Shown: positions 1 to 10,746, numbered from the stretch's first letter. The stretch: 27,557 bases of DNA from Basidiobolus ranarum (GCA_040143965.1 JASJQH010006996.1:1-27557), one strand, 5' to 3'. The notes: a model not told the origin generated them from the letters alone. Numbers and translations are program-made.

Positions 1-38
1 GACCCTCTTCTGCTAATAGATACTTCACTCAACACTGA

Positions 39-731
39 ATGGCTACCGATGTGGGCTCTGCATATTCCAATTTAGCTCCTTACGATCCATTCACAACCCA
101 CTCGCCATCACAAATGATGATGACACCACCTACACCAAACACTGGCAATACATTCCAAAACCCATCACCTTATATGATGTCGGGAATCTCCGAGAGTAGT
201 AATGCAACTCCAGAAATCTTTTCAAACGGAATGAACTCTGTGTTGAATTCTCCCACCACGAATGACGTAGGATCTCAAGGTCAGCAATCACAGGCGGCAT
301 TGCCTAGAATGAACCAACTTCCTGTCGGACTTAACATTCATAATGTACAGTCCGAAGCCGACGATGCTTGGTCAAGATCACGCAACAATTCTGCTGCTAG
401 CGTAGGATCATACCATTCCGGTAATGCGTATAATTCTGAGGAAAACAACGGCTATCACCATCCTGTATCGATATCTAATTCTGCCTTCAACAACTACGAC
501 AATGGCGAGAACAAGTCACAAATGGGTTCCATGAATCAAGATCGATTTGGTGGTCACGACACTATGAACAACCAAAACATCAATGGCGCATATCATCCAC
601 AAGACTACTCGAATAATCTCCAGTGGCAAGGTCATCATTCCAATGGGTACACACATGAGTCTGAACGCCAAATTCCCTCACATCCCATGCAACCTCATTA
701 CTCTTACAACACGCCACATCAAGCGAAGTAA
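39..731 (+). CDS. Low-complexity Asn/Ser/Gln/Pro-rich protein, function unknown
   Basis: A 230-codon open frame. I recognise no domain. The protein is rich in Asn, Ser, Gln, Pro, His and Met, with patches such as a Met run near residue 26, a Thr/Pro stretch near 29-36, and an Asn/His/Tyr-rich C-terminal half. Such composition is common in disordered regions of fungal transcription regulators and RNA-binding proteins, but that is a resemblance only. An in-frame TGA sits directly before the ATG, so the frame cannot simply extend upstream. Either ATG 39 is the start (position -3 is T, a weak context) or an upstream exon joins at an acceptor inside this frame, for example the TTTAG ending at 75. 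That acceptor's nearest branch-like CTCAAC lies about 43 nt away, farther than is usual in this genome. The window edge hides the promoter or earlier exons. A long open frame with a downstream AATAAA supports a real gene. Confidence 0.55.
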   Translation: MATDVGSAYSNLAPYDPFTTHSPSQMMMTPPTPNTGNTFQNPSPYMMSGISESSNATPEIFSNGMNSVLNSPTTNDVGSQGQQSQAALPRMNQLPVGLNIHNVQSEADDAWSRSRNNSAASVGSYHSGNAYNSEENNGYHHPVSISNSAFNNYDNGENKSQMGSMNQDRFGGHDTMNNQNINGAYHPQDYSNNLQWQGHHSNGYTHESERQIPSHPMQPHYSYNTPHQAK

Positions 732-1075
732 ACTAAGCTTATAATCCTGTCATATTCTTTCGCGTTTATAATTCTTTTTGGAATACTTTGTACATGATCA
801 ATCCTGCATTATTATTGGTACCTTCTCAAACCCACCTCACTGCTTTACGCATTTTACTTTACCCAACATTTATTTTCTCTTCATCGTAGATTGACTTCAT
901 TCTTACTACGTCTTTCAAAGTCATTCTGTACACTTTTTTGGTCTAAACATCCAGTTGGTAAGGAGTGGAGTCTATATTTTTAATCTAATGAATCTAACCA
1001 CTGGGAGCAAGCCAAAAAGAAAAAACGTTTTCCTTCACGTTTTGGAGTAGTCGTAATCCTAATACTTTTTCAAGA

Positions 1076-1081
1076 AATAAA
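1076..1081 (+). terminator. Candidate poly(A) signal of the first gene
   Basis: AATAAA about 345 nt after the stop at 731. The stretch between is AT-rich, has no open frame and is most simply the 3' UTR. Confidence 0.4.
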
Positions 1082-1099
1082 ACCAATTTTGTACAAAAA

Positions 1100-4000
1100 C
1101 TGCGTTGAATGTTGATTCTTTATTCGTGACCATCTCAGTCTACAAATCAGGGATAATCGTTCAACACGAAGGTAGGATTGGTCGCCGGCAGTTAAAATTT
1201 CCGGTCAAATAAATCAAGACTAATAACACCCTTGATGGTAAGATGAGTGTGATTGCAGGCTACTTGCTGCAAATAGGGCTCCTCTAACCAGATCTTTAAG
1301 GAGACATGATGACTCTACATGCTCTAGGAAAATAGTATGAGTTGCTAGATTTGATTAAAATTGAATGTTTTATGGATAAATTACACCAATTAATCTAACA
1401 GCAAGTGAAACGGTCCTCTAATTGCCTAGAGAGAAACAAAATAGAAATGGCGATAACGCAGCCAAGCATTGCTCCTCACCTTCTGGGTCCAGTGGCAACC
1501 AAATGGGACCTCTTTTCCCTAGCAAATAAGGGTTTCATATATCAGGAATAGAATTCATTTAATGGAAATCCATTAAGGAGTTGCCATATTGAACAGGGGC
1601 TATTGGAGGTTGAATATGTTGGATCTCCCGAAATGACCAAGTCCACGATATTCCTATAGACCCTCTCATTTCCATCAGCAATTTGGATGTGGATTGGCTT
1701 AGAGCGACTCATAGCTATTTGATCCAATTATCGCTCGCAGAACTTAGGAAGGTTCCTTGACTTATTTTGGTCAGATGTGGCCCACATTAGGTAAATTATA
1801 AGCCTATATGTATTCTACCTGCTGACTCACCAGTTACCATGGGTGATGAAATCGGAGGGTAGGTTGGTTCTATCTTATGATCGAGTAGATGATGGCCGTT
1901 TGAAATCCACCCGAATCTACTGGTAAGGTTGTATTTATCTCACTAATCGTTCAGTCGAGACACCTGTGGTCGTAGGAGTATATGACACCTGGAGGCTGTG
2001 TAGGAGTCATAGACGAAACCGGGGAATCATATTTCATTGACCAATTGCATCTAGATGTAGCCTTCAGCGAAGAGATACTTTCTACGCTCATGTGTTAGCT
2101 CAGTGGATTTTGTCTGGACGCCCAATCGGTTCTGGCTGAGAGACGTGATATCCTAAACTCTGCAGATCATTGTACGTGGCAATGTGAATGATTTGGGTGG
2201 AGTCCGAGTAGCAAAAGCTGCCTTTTCTTTACGTATGTCTGTCTGCATCTTTCAGGATGATGATACAGATGGTGTCACTCCAGTCGTCTTAGCTTGCTAG
2301 GCACAAAAATCAAGTAAAATATCCGATTGCTGCCTTCGTATCCCCATATAGCTTCCACTGTTGTTTCCTTCGAACATGATGTAGCAAATTCCCAAGTACT
2401 ATCATCGACCCCAATATGATTTCAGGCATTAGAATGCAAAACGCAGCATCTGACGCCTAATGAAGCATAGCCAGCAATATGTGACCCTGCTCCCCAATTT
2501 AGTAATCTTATTAGGTCTAATTGCCGATGGAATATTTCATTTCATAGGGTTTGTAAACTCAAAGAAAACCTTAATTTCACTCAACCCTGAGCCCCGATTA
2601 GAGTGCTGTAGAAAGCGGAACGAATGGGTCAATTTGAGAGTTGACATTCATGCTCGAATGCTGCTAATGGATGAAAGGAGCTAATCGTCAACTCATAGCG
2701 CCTGAAATGGGGTCAATCGATTCACCAAATCTGACATCGACGATATTTTTAGTCCGCTTGAACCGTGGGATGGAGGTGAAGATGAAACAAATCACAAGCC
2801 AGATCTCATATTTAGAAGGTAAAGACGCATTTACAATGAAACTTTGGATTAGATAAAACTGGTTTTGGGGTAAATTGAATGCGACATTTGCTTACGCCGT
2901 ATTGCTTCTTGGTAGGCATTACCCTCATCTGATCACACCTTGTACAGTTTATTCACCGCATATCACAATATTGTTTCAAAAGATGTCAATAAGTCACCGC
3001 TTAATGGGGAGTTAATGCGGTCAATAGCTAGGCTCGATGCCGGATACTCTCGCCAGCTGAGATCACCTGAGCTCTTCTGAAGTCTACTGGTGCCGCTTGA
3101 ATCGGCTATTTATCTACCAGTGCTCTATAGAATGAGCATTTAGATCTACGATTTTGTAATCGATGATATTGTACTAGTATAGCATTGCCATATTAGTACT
3201 TGATTGCTATAGATTAGTGGAAAGCGTAAGTCATGGTTGCAACATGTTTCGGTAATTAAGAACTACATGTGAGACATAGCGAATCCAAGCCGTCTTATCG
3301 CTCAAGTTGGCAACCAACTAATAAGCTATCACTTAAATGAAGAGCATGTTTGTTAATCAAGTGAAGAACGATGCAAACCTCATCACGGCCTCATAGAGGA
3401 AGTGCCGAATCAAGGCTAGGAACAGGAAACCACTCTATATCCACACCAATCATGTTCATCCTCTATTATCTTTGGAAAGTGCCATATTCCAGAGCCACCT
3501 TCCGTAGTATCAGGTGCCGAGCGATAATAATGCTTGGGAATCAGTTTGGTGATTGCTATCATCAAGGTTGCGCTCTTTCGAGACAAATAGCCTAGCATGT
3601 CGTAAAACACTGTTCCAAATCTACACCCAGATAGGATGATGGAGGCCTGTTGACAATATCATATGCATGATCACTAATGGCTTATGGTTATGAGGGCGTA
3701 TGGCAACACCATGCTGTTGGGTAACCCTTGGCTGTTGAACCAAATCCCCACCCCGGGGACTATTCTGCCTAGACCTGAAGCGACCACACAATCGTCAGTG
3801 ATTGTGTGACTTTGTGCATTGCTCACAACAGATAAAATGAAAATCACGAATGCTGTTGTGCCCATCACTCAAGGACGCTAATAAAATTTGAGCACCTTGC
3901 CTAACTTCGGACATACGGAATTCTGTGGTAATGGATTTGTCCTCCACTCCATGGAAGTAAACGAAGGAAAAGATAAAGTTTGGATCTGATTTTCCAAAAT

Positions 4001-6636
4001 GGTGTGCCATAGTAAATAAGCGTGTAACGTTCACTTTGGAATCAAATGCGTTTTATTGAGAGTAATGGGGTAGATGAATTAGATTCATTCACCAAAAGCC
4101 TGTGCTTGATCTGATCGTGGTGATATAGATGAAGTAAGCCTATCAATTGTCAGTGTTCAAATTATCTATCAGAGCATAACAACCCCGAATGGACTAAAAC
4201 AGCTCTCTCATGGTAGTACAGACATAATGAAATCAAACTGTTCACTCCAACATCATTGGTAATGTTCCATTGTTGCTTGAGGGTAAAGTTTCTAATTAGG
4301 AAATCAGGTAACAACTAGTGGGTAATGAGTATCTAGCTCGTATGGTGAGCACCTTTCGGATTTTCTGCGAAACGGTGTACATCGAAGTTATCCCTTCCGG
4401 AGCATGAGACACTCCCTTTTCAATGTTTACAGAGGCCATGGTAAATGGATCTTCGTCTGGTGGCGGGGTCTTCTGGCATGGAACTTTCATTCAGTCTGTC
4501 TTTTGGGTTCAAAGCATTCGCTGAGAATATGATTGATACCGCAGACACAATTCTGATCCAAAATCTTCACGCAATCCTTATTTTGCGAAAACTAAGTCTC
4601 TTAGCTGCAGTGCAGTTGTTACTATCATCGCATTTACACGCGCTCAAACCAAAATAATTCTCTGTGGTATGTCGTTCTGGACCCTTCGAGCTTATTATTG
4701 GATAGGGTGACTATTATTTCGTGTAACTCAGGTTCCCCAACAAACGGCCTATAGTTACACTTGGTATGGGCTTGTATTTCTGCAAGATCGACAACAGAAT
4801 ATAGACAACTCGTAGTACGAAGTGATAGAGTGGTTACAATCATCTGATGATTGCTAAAGAAGGAAACCAGTAATGCTCTAACTCGACCCATTGATCTCGT
4901 AGTGTATACTTGACTTATGAGAGAATGGCCGTCGTATACTCCAGGCATATCCGTTAATAGAAGAGGTGGGGTTACCTGGGAACATCTCAATGCAACGTAA
5001 TGTGGACATCGTCACCCACTGCATGCTATACTCCACCCATTCAGACACTAGGTAGTCTGTGGATTCTGGTGTCAGCCGAGTAGCAGATTCACAATAAATC
5101 ACCACCCTCTGCATGCAAGTGGATAATCCATGGTGATGAAATAACTTTCCATTGGGCAATATGATTTTCTCAGTCCTACCAAGATTGTCGTTAGCACAAC
5201 TTAAGCTTGAAAGGATTAACAAAGTAAGGGCAATGCACGCCTTTGTTGATCTATACAACACAGATCATGGAGCTGAATTTCTAGCCACTGCGAATTCTTT
5301 AACAGTAACTAACAGCTCTAAACCTGTATTGAAAGTACATGATGTAATCAGTAGACGGTTCATGCATCAAAAAGTGTTGGCCAAAGTACATGTGCATTGT
5401 TTAGAACAAGTTTGAGAATCAACCAATGCTGAATATTTAGCAACGTCTGTACATCCAGAAATATTATAGTTCTCTCTGTAGTAAAAGATGAGCCACCTCC
5501 AACCTTAGCGTTCAAGCATTCAACGCCGTATGTACTGTGGTCTTAATTTTAAAATGAGCATTTGGAAATCCGCAAATTTGCGGTGCTTGGGCATTGTGGA
5601 ACTTATTAGCGTAATCTCATTAAACCTAAAAGGTCAGATCAATTACAAGATCGTTCCACCATGCTGACACAACACTATGGGTTACAAGATTGATGCTGAA
5701 GCATTAAAACTGTTAACAGCATAGGGTAGGGGCAGAGTTGTTCCGTGAGTTTAACCGCTTCACGGATTGCCCAATCAAGCGGCCATGCTCTCATTTCCAT
5801 CTAGTGGGTGGTAAAACATTCTGTATTACTGTGAAAATAAGATGGGATCAGCAGCCATTTTTGATTGCATTTATCAAACATACAGGCGGTAATAAAGCGA
5901 CCTCCAATGGCTTCAATATCGAATAATATTAAGCATTTCAGACCCATTTAGCGCATCATTGATTGCATGATACACCTAATTCAACCACTCTTTGTGATTG
6001 ACACCCAATTTCGCTGTAAGATGAGATAATCTGGTTAGATGGTATTACGTTGAGGGACTATCTGGGGATTGAAAAGGTAGGAAGAATGAACACTTGGCAA
6101 TATCCATCAGGTGGCAAATGAACCTCATGTTGAATCCACGCAAGTCTATAGAACGATCCTGGTGCTCCCTCCCTAGTCGAGATGAAGAATGAAACAACAA
6201 TGGCTGAAATACATGTAATGACTAGTTATCAATCTAATAGCACTTGAGATTGAAATTCCATTCATTGTGGATTTGCTAAACAGGTGTGTAACTAATCTAA
6301 TATGAGCATGTGGCGCTATTGCACTCTGGCCAATGTAACTAAATAAAGCATTTGTGTCCATTATCTCCAAGCACCTTTGATGATAACTAGGTTATTTGTG
6401 AGAATTAGGTAGCACTTTATACTCTGAGAAGTTGAGGATAGTTAGATAGTTATACTCGCACTAATAATATATCAGGAAACCTCTAGAGCATTAATAGCAG
6501 ATAATGATGCTCTATTTATCTTATTTAGGGAGAGTCTCTGGAAAGGACTTCAGAGTGAGAGGGGGTTTACTTGAACCTTGATTATTTGGACCCTTCGAAT
6601 TTTTTTGTCAGAAGCTATGTGTGGTATTTTCAAGTT
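1100..6636. other. Gene desert, no supported gene
   Basis: About 5.5 kb in which I could not support any gene on either strand. Only short open frames occur; they lack recognisable domains, and I could not chain them into a spliced gene with matching splice signals. A 14-bp perfect palindrome lies at 5570-5583. A 63-codon frame at 3674-3865 (-) starts with a signal-peptide-like segment and is listed under findings. Multi-exon genes with no known homologue would be missed by eye. Confidence 0.5.
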
Positions 6637-6975
6637 GCTATTGTTGAAATTAGCATTGCCTAATCACCTATATAGTCATAAATAGCTTGGTATTTAGTTA
6701 TCCTATATTGAACTAAGATATTACCCATTATTCGATATCGGAATTTACTTAGATGTTTGAAGATATATAGATTTTGATAACTTGTGCTAGAAGCCCCAAA
6801 CCTTACACACATGTTCCTGGGACCTTCCTTAATACACTCTACACGTTAGTTTGTTTACATCTTGACAAAACTATAAATGTTGACTTTCAACTCAATAAAT
6901 CAATTAGTGAAGACCACCGATTTCTCTAATTCTCTAAACCACTTCCAACAGGCTCCCAAATACTTTAACAGCTAT
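6637..6975 (-). mobile_element. Solo LTR copy A with 5-bp target-site duplication
   Basis: A 329-bp element at 6642-6970 flanked by GCTAT on both sides (6637-6641 and 6971-6975). In its own sense (minus strand) it starts TGTTAAAGTATTTGGG and ends TTTCAACA, so it has the TG..CA ends and short inverted terminal bases of a retrotransposon LTR. It closely matches the body of copy D (7743-8072, same strand) over its whole length, and copies B, C and F on the plus strand. It contains a TATA-like CTATATATC in mid-element. No internal coding region adjoins, so it is best read as a solo LTR. TSD and termini are seen directly; the LTR assignment is inference. Short open frames inside it, with a shared translated stretch such as NHFQQAPKYFN, are by-products of the repeat and not genes. 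Confidence 0.75.
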
Positions 6976-7248
6976 TGGAGTTACAAATATATCCAAATTA
7001 TGGCCCAGTTAATGAATACTAATCGGTTGTTGGCAAGTGCAGAGATTGACAGAAATCAAGCATTGTTGTAAGACCTTATAGGATATAATATACACATAGC
7101 TCCGAGAGAGTGTTCAGATGAAATCAGACTGATGCCGAATAGATATACTCAAAATTTGTATGCATTCTTCACACTATGCATAATTATGAGTAGAGATTCT
7201 AGAATATTCTTCTAGATCATATCAGTGTCTCAGAAATATGAAAACCTA

Positions 7249-7432
7249 TGTTGATGTATTTTGAGAGTTTGTGGAAGAACACATGTGTAAAGTTTGGGGC
7301 CTCTGGGACAAGTATGAAAAACATATATTTCTTCAAACTTCCAAGTAGATTCCTCTTGAAAATAGTAGGTGATATCTTAGTGAAGTATGGAATAGGTAAA
7401 TATTAGACTATATATGATTATATTGATGTTTA
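7249..7432 (+). mobile_element. LTR copy B, internally deleted and interrupted
   Basis: It begins TGTTGATGTATTTTG, matching the family 5' end. After about 30 nt it jumps to the middle of the consensus (ACATGTGT, then AGTTTGGGG), which implies an internal deletion. It runs to GATGTTTA at 7432, where the 5' end of copy C begins abruptly. The remaining 3' end of B would be expected beyond C; a resembling stretch lies near 8290-8325 but the join is not certain. Confidence 0.6.
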
Positions 7433-8147
7433 TGTTAAAGTATCTAGGGAGTTTGTTGGAAGTGGTTCAGAGAACTAGAAGTATTAGTGAATTCTATTGT
7501 TGATTTATTGAGTAGAAAGTTGGCATTTATAGTTCTGTAAGGAAGTAAGCAAAAGCCTATAGAATGTATTAAGAAAGGTCTCAAAAATGTGTGTACCAAG
7601 TTTGGGACTTCTAGCACAAGTTTGAAGAAATCTATATATCTGAGAACTTCCAAGTTGGTAAGAATATTCTGGTGAAGTTAGCAGTGCCTAAACACCTGTA
7701 CTGACTAAAGCATGCTAGAAATAGCTAAGTGCAAGATCTTAGTGTTGAAATTACCATTGTCTAAACACCTATATAGTCATATATAGCTTAGTACTTAGTT
7801 ATCGCATATTGAACTAAGATATTACCCATTATTGTCATGAGAAATTTACTTAGAAGTTCTCAGATATATAGATTTTTTCAAACTTATGCTAGAAGCCCCA
7901 AACTTTGCACACATGTTTCTGGGACCTTCCTCAACACATTCTGCACATTAGTTTGTTTATATCTTGACGAAACGATAAATGTCAACTGAATACTCAATAA
8001 ATCAATTAGTGAAAACCGCCAACTCCTGCATTTCTCCAAACCACTTCTATTAGGCTCCCAAATACTTTATCATATTCCAAGTCAATTCCGATTGAGAATA
8101 GTAGGTGATATCTTAGCTAAATATGAAATAACTAAATACTAAGCTAC
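7433..8147 (+). mobile_element. LTR copy C, split by nested copy D
   Basis: The left part, 7433-7669, starts TGTTAAAGTATC and follows the family consensus to AAGTTGGTAAGAATATTC. The right part resumes at 8073 with TATTCCAAGT and continues through GATATCTTAG to ACTAAGCT near 8146, exactly the order found uninterrupted in copy F (27190-27240). Copy D lies between, flanked by TATTC twice. C and F share a GTTGGTAA insertion absent from A and D, suggesting a subfamily. The true 3' end of C is unclear because a further divergent fragment follows. Confidence 0.65.
7670..8072 (-). mobile_element. LTR copy D nested in copy C, with TSD TATTC
   Basis: A 403-bp insertion flanked by TATTC at 7665-7669 and 8073-8077. 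On the minus strand it starts TGATAAAGTATTTGGG and ends CTTCACCA, again TG..CA. Its 330-bp body (7743-8072) matches copy A. The extra 73 bp (7670-7742) is a diverged second copy of the element's own 3' end: GGTGTTTAG..TTTCAACA is followed by GGTGTTTAG..CTTCACCA. D therefore carries a duplicated 3' terminus inside one TSD pair, so the duplication was probably present when it inserted. Confidence 0.65.
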
Positions 8148-8159
8148 AGAAACTAAGGT

Positions 8160-8325
8160 GCAGAGTACAAGGTTTGGGGTCTTTTGGACAAGTTAGAGAA
8201 CTTTCAAGTTGGTCTCAATATTGAGCATATATTCCTCATCAGAAATCTCAAAATAACATAGTGAAATTTAGATAGCTAACTATATGACTATATAGATGCT
8301 TAAGCTATGTCATTTTCAAAAATAA
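8160..8325 (+). mobile_element. Divergent fragment of the same LTR family
   Basis: AAGGTTTGGGGTCTTTTGG, then AGAACTTTCAAGTTGGT, then CTAACTATATGACTATATAG occur in consensus order with deletions, ending near TTTTCAAAAATAACA at about 8325. It may be a separate truncated copy, a tandem duplicate at the end of C, or the displaced 3' end of B. The boundaries are approximate. Confidence 0.45.
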
Positions 8326-10098
8326 CAAGGTTACATGGAAACGCATTCAAACATACCCATCTGCATCTTGTTATAAAGCTGCTTGAGAATATCCCTCATG
8401 AAGCAATATCATTTAATAGTGTGAATCTTATCTCAATCCAATGGAGTGGTATGAATAGTGGTAGAGGTACCAGAAACATCTTTCTGTTTTATTCATGGGA
8501 TTAGAATGGTCACTCTTATCATAACAAGGTAAAACACCACTGACTAGTCAATTGATTGGGTTGGTAGATTACCTTGTATTATTGATTCCTACGTATTACT
8601 GCGTTGATGAGTACCAAGTAAGAGAGTTGGTGTATTTTGATGAGTAACAGAGTGACTCTATGAACACTAAACGTTACAGAAATGTAACTGTGTATTCCAT
8701 ACTTTGAGCGAGATATTTAAATCGGTTCTTTGTACGCTTGGTACCCTACACTAGCTTCAAATCACATCAAGTAGGCTTGTTAAGAAAATTAGTAAGCCAT
8801 GGGTTACCAAGTTCTAAAAAATACTCTAAGCTTCGCTACGCATCGGTTTCACAATTCAATAACCCTAGAGATCGATGCTTTACACAAATACATACTACAT
8901 CCAATTACTCGATTTTAGATGATCTCTATCTATACCAGAGTGGTCGGGAGATACTGGCCTATTGTGGTAGATTTCTCTACCGGAGCTACACCCGACTAGA
9001 TAGCTATTGAGAGAGGCTTAGCCGCACAATACGCATAGAGCTGGCGATCCGACAACGCTTTCCTTTCATAGTTCCGAATTGGCCGGACCATACTTGTACA
9101 TCTACCTTACTTGATGATACGAGTATCAGCCCCTCTCATGCATTACTTTTCAGATTGAATGTAAAGAGACTGAGCAGTACCTTTCCCAAGTTGGGTTAAC
9201 TTCCGTTATTTCTATTTATGGTGTTCCCAAATTGAGCACTAGAACTCATCATTGAGCGTGTTCAATCAGTAGTGCTTCAATTATGAAGGCAATTTCACTC
9301 CCTGCTGATCAGCATTGATAAATGGAGTTTGTTGTGCTGATTATTTCTACTCTTGGCATACCAAGTTGAGGCCTGTGTAAGGCAGTGCGTTGGCAGCTAA
9401 TCAGAGATCAATCAGCATAAAATTCAACATATCGAGACAACCAGTTCTGTTGGGCGCAGTCAAAGAGATCTTGGTTTGGAGAGTGAGTCGACACACTAGT
9501 TGTTACGATGAGTCAAGTACAGTGTAGCTCTATTTAGAAGCACGTTTAGTCAAGTAGCACCAGTAAGTGCACACCTTCCATCAAGAGGGCAAACTTGTAA
9601 GCACTAAAATACCCTGCTCGGATTTTAGAAACGGTCACATTGGAAATCGTAGAATACTCTAGGTACGTTTGACGATGGCTCTCGGTAACTCAGTTAGTAT
9701 TCCATATAACCAATGGCTATCATATATATATATATAGCTCAATCCTTCTAGAATAAATATTGAATATATGAAGTATGAGGATAAAAGTAGTGCGCAGAGA
9801 TGCCATTGGTTGCTACGAAGAATTTAGCTGGAAATCTGGTGCTTACTAATGACAGTCTTGAGACGTACCCAGATAATGATGATCCCCACCCCTAACCCTA
9901 ACTCAAGATGTACATTCTGGGAAAGATCTTCCGCATTCGCTGAGTTCACTTAATAATCAAAAACATAATGGACTTGCTATCAATCAGATAGTGTAATACA
10001 TCGGACTGAGGTTATTTGATGAAAGATCAGCACCATGTGATCCACTAAACTTGAATATTTACATTTCTTGAAGACATTTGTGTAAATGCAGAATATCG
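8326..10098. other. Intergenic, no supported gene
   Basis: About 1.8 kb without a supportable gene. It holds an (AT)7 run at 9722-9736 and a two-unit CCCTAA tract at 9890-9902. An open frame at 8738-9010 begins only at a TTG and has no recognisable domain. Confidence 0.5.
9890..9902 (-). repeat. Short interstitial telomere-like tract
   Basis: CCCTAACCCTAAC, two units of the fungal TTAGGG repeat on the minus strand, with a G-rich extension (TTAGGGGTGGGG on the minus strand). It lies about 200 nt beyond the poly(A) signal of the peroxiredoxin gene. It could be a Tbf1-like protein site or a relic; the sequence does not decide. Confidence 0.5.
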
Positions 10099-10104
10099 TT
10101 TATT
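10099..10104 (-). terminator. Candidate poly(A) signal of the peroxiredoxin gene
   Basis: TTTATT on the plus strand, AATAAA on the minus, about 58 nt after the peroxiredoxin stop. Confidence 0.5.
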
Positions 10105-10161
10105 AATAGAATCGAAAACTAAGCTAACCGAAGGTTACACATATATTCATTTACTCATATT

Positions 10162-10746
10162 CTACTGCTTGGAGAAGAACTCCTTAGATTCACCGACATC
10201 TGGCTTAATAGTACTTTGGCCTTTTTGCCAGTTAGCAGGGCAAACCTCACCATGGATGTCGGTAAATTGTAACGCCTCCAATAATCTGAGTGTCTCATCC
10301 ACTGATCTACCAACTGGTAAGTCGTTTACTTGCATGATTCTTACATTTTGCTTAGGGTCAATGATAAATAACCCTCTAAAAGCGACACCACTTTCTTCCA
10401 AATACACTCCATAGTCCTTGGAAATCTGGTGAGTGACGTCGGAGAGAATAGGGATATTCATGCTTCCTAAGCCACCTTCCTTACGTGGGGTGTTGGTCCA
10501 AGCGAAATGGGCAAATTTAGAGTCTGTGGAACAGGCAACCACAGCACAGTTCAATTTAGCAAATTCTTCGGCTTTATCGCTGAAGGCAGTAATTTCCGTA
10601 GGGCAGACAAAGGAGAAGTCCAATGGGTAAAAGAAAAAGACTAGATACTGTCCCTTGTAGTCCGAGAGAGAAATCTCCTTGAATTCACCATCAACCACGG
10701 CTTTGCCATGGAACTGAGGAGCGGGTTTTTGGATTTGGACGGTCAT
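10162..10746 (-). CDS. TSA1: Typical 2-Cys peroxiredoxin (thioredoxin peroxidase, Tsa1/Prx1 type)
   Basis: A cytosolic-type enzyme that reduces H2O2 and alkyl hydroperoxides, with electrons from thioredoxin. The 194-residue protein shows the active-site motif [11 protein letters not shown] with peroxidatic Cys48, the conserved Pro41 and Ser45 of PxxxS/TxxC, and the resolving Cys169 in EVCPANW. The overoxidation-sensitive GGLG loop is at 91-94, and the C-terminal YF motif reads FF (190-191). I chose the ATG at 10746 because [12 protein letters not shown] fits the family's usual N-terminus and the length fits the usual 195-199. The frame stays open 49 codons upstream to an ATG at 10893; that segment (rich in Asp/Glu, so a poor mitochondrial presequence) could be an alternative N-terminus or in-frame 5' UTR. 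There is no intron, unlike most neighbours. It is transcribed away from RPL24, with about 1.9 kb between. Confidence 0.95.
   Translation of the reverse strand: MTVQIQKPAPQFHGKAVVDGEFKEISLSDYKGQYLVFFFYPLDFSFVCPTEITAFSDKAEEFAKLNCAVVACSTDSKFAHFAWTNTPRKEGGLGSMNIPILSDVTHQISKDYGVYLEESGVAFRGLFIIDPKQNVRIMQVNDLPVGRSVDETLRLLEALQFTDIHGEVCPANWQKGQSTIKPDVGESKEFFSKQ

Noticed and set aside
1542-1727. Minus-strand frame with IHIQIADGN, faintly like the ADG segment of retrotransposon proteases
   Set aside because: No upstream catalytic DSG/DTG and no reverse-transcriptase or integrase motifs nearby; one short resemblance is not enough.
4634-4990. 118-codon minus-strand frame
   Set aside because: No domain, no supporting splice chain, and it overlaps another frame; I cannot support it as a gene.
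4878-5261. 127-codon minus-strand frame with a hydrophobic start resembling a signal peptide
   Set aside because: It begins at GTG with no ATG before the hydrophobic stretch, has no recognisable family, and overlaps another open frame on the same strand; probably chance in an AT-rich desert.
6877-7071. Open frames sharing the stretch NHFQQAPKYFN (also at 7444-7653 and 26831-27034)
   Set aside because: The similarity comes from the shared non-coding LTR repeat, and the frames break differently in each copy; not a protein family.
8738-9010. 90-codon plus-strand frame
   Set aside because: It starts only at TTG and has no recognisable motif or neighbouring exon.
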